Shown piece by piece: positions 5,941 through 6,184 of a stretch of 6,184 bases of DNA. Both the position numbers and the translations under genes were made by a program. The stretch covers positions 1-6,184 of the forward strand of contig USLP01000087.1 of assembly GCA_900555525.1 (NCBI GenBank). The letters run 5' to 3'. Source of the stretch: an uncultured Eubacteriales bacterium. Lineage in GTDB: Bacteria > Bacillota > Clostridia > UMGS1840. The notes under the pieces are model-generated. The model worked only from the letters and a program-made list of their open reading frames with translations. It ran no database searches and had not been told where the DNA came from. Each line of letters begins with the position of its first letter. The stretch's first letter is position 1.

Positions 5941-5957
5941 AATTATTCCTCGCTTTC
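5938..5957 (-). repeat. 20-bp direct repeat, copy 2 (holin / 90-aa gene junction)
   Basis: Identical to 5663-5682. Here it encodes the C-terminal ESEE and stop of the holin, the ribosome site and the ATG of the 90-aa gene. Confidence 0.95.
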
Positions 5958-6184
5958 ATCTGTTTTTACTTCGACTGTGGTTTTCAGCCTTTTAACGATT
6001 GATACCAAAAATTTCGGCAATGGAATACCAATTTCCGAGAGGTTTTCTAAAATTGAAATCAACTCATTGATGATAAACCAAATCGTAACAATCATGCCGA
6101 TACAGTAGTTAATCCGCAAGTCGATTCCGCAGTTGACAAGTGCCGAGCTGATGAGATAGTCGGCAACAATTCCGAACGCTACAG
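5943..6184 (-). CDS. Phage holin (toxin secretion/phage lysis holin family), C-terminal part
   Basis: An open frame enters from the right edge and ends at TAA 5943-5945; 80 codons are visible and the start is outside the window. The translation contains hydrophobic stretches VAFGIVADYLI and NYCIGMIVTIWFIINELISIL. It then continues ENLSEIGIPLPKFLVSIVKRLK, which is the typical C-terminal pattern of the Phage_holin_4-type family (membrane helix, SILEN, G-I-P-PKFL). The tail is basic and then acidic (DESEE). Holins form inner-membrane lesions that let the endolysin reach the wall. The order holin, 90-aa protein, amidase with 2-nt gaps is a classic lysis cassette, probably read from a late promoter further right. 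Confidence 0.88.
   Translation of the reverse strand, partial: VAFGIVADYLISSALVNCGIDLRINYCIGMIVTIWFIINELISILENLSEIGIPLPKFLVSIVKRLKTTVEVKTDESEE

Larger units (their letters stand above)
4581..6184. mobile_element. Left end of a probable prophage (lysis module and junction)
   Basis: From the 3' part of the tRNA rightwards the content changes to integrase-site-like repeats, a terminator and a holin / 90-aa protein / amidase endolysin cassette, all on the minus strand. In many temperate phages of Firmicutes the lysis genes end next to attP, so after integration they lie at one prophage end, beside the tRNA. No integrase, repressor or structural gene is inside the window. A degenerate element or a lysis-module remnant is therefore also possible. 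The left limit is approximate. Confidence 0.7.

Overview
The window looks like the chromosome of a low-to-moderate GC Firmicute, most likely a gut-type Clostridium relative (Clostridia). The reasons are the hrcA-grpE-dnaK order under a CIRCE operator, strong AGGAGG-type ribosome sites, SigA-like TTGACA/TATAAT promoters, and a Firmicute-style holin-amidase lysis module. No 16S rRNA or other marker is present to name the species.

Left part (1-1798, minus strand): the class I heat-shock operon, read right to left. A SigA promoter overlaps a perfect CIRCE operator, followed by hrcA (repressor), grpE (nucleotide exchange factor) and the first 25 codons of dnaK. HrcA would bind CIRCE and repress the whole operon, itself included, when GroEL is free. 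hrcA and grpE overlap by 32 bp.

Middle (1884-4444): a divergent pair. An AraC-family regulator (minus) faces away from a cytoplasmic glycoside hydrolase family 57 enzyme (plus) across 129 bp that holds the regulator's promoter and repeated GTAAA-type boxes. The layout suggests that the regulator controls the GH57 gene in alpha-glucan metabolism; this is an inference. A GC-rich hairpin with a T tract closes the GH57 unit.

Right part (4466-6184): a tRNA-Leu(CAG) gene with its own promoter, then a terminator, three AGCTAACA repeats exactly 11 bp apart, a second (probably bidirectional) terminator, and a phage lysis module on the minus strand: holin (cut by the window edge), a 90-aa protein and an amidase endolysin. 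The simplest reading is that the 3' part of the tRNA gene is the attachment site of a prophage entering from the right, with its lysis genes next to the junction. The tRNA 3' half has pairing irregularities that fit replacement by phage-carried sequence. The integrase and the other att site would lie beyond the right edge.

The gene-free stretch 4386-4825 (apart from the tRNA) is filled by the terminators, tRNA promoter, tRNA and phased repeats. I saw no clear sign of an entirely new system. The most informative parts are the tRNA/prophage junction, the duplicated 20-bp gene junction in the lysis module, and the divergent GH57 enzyme.
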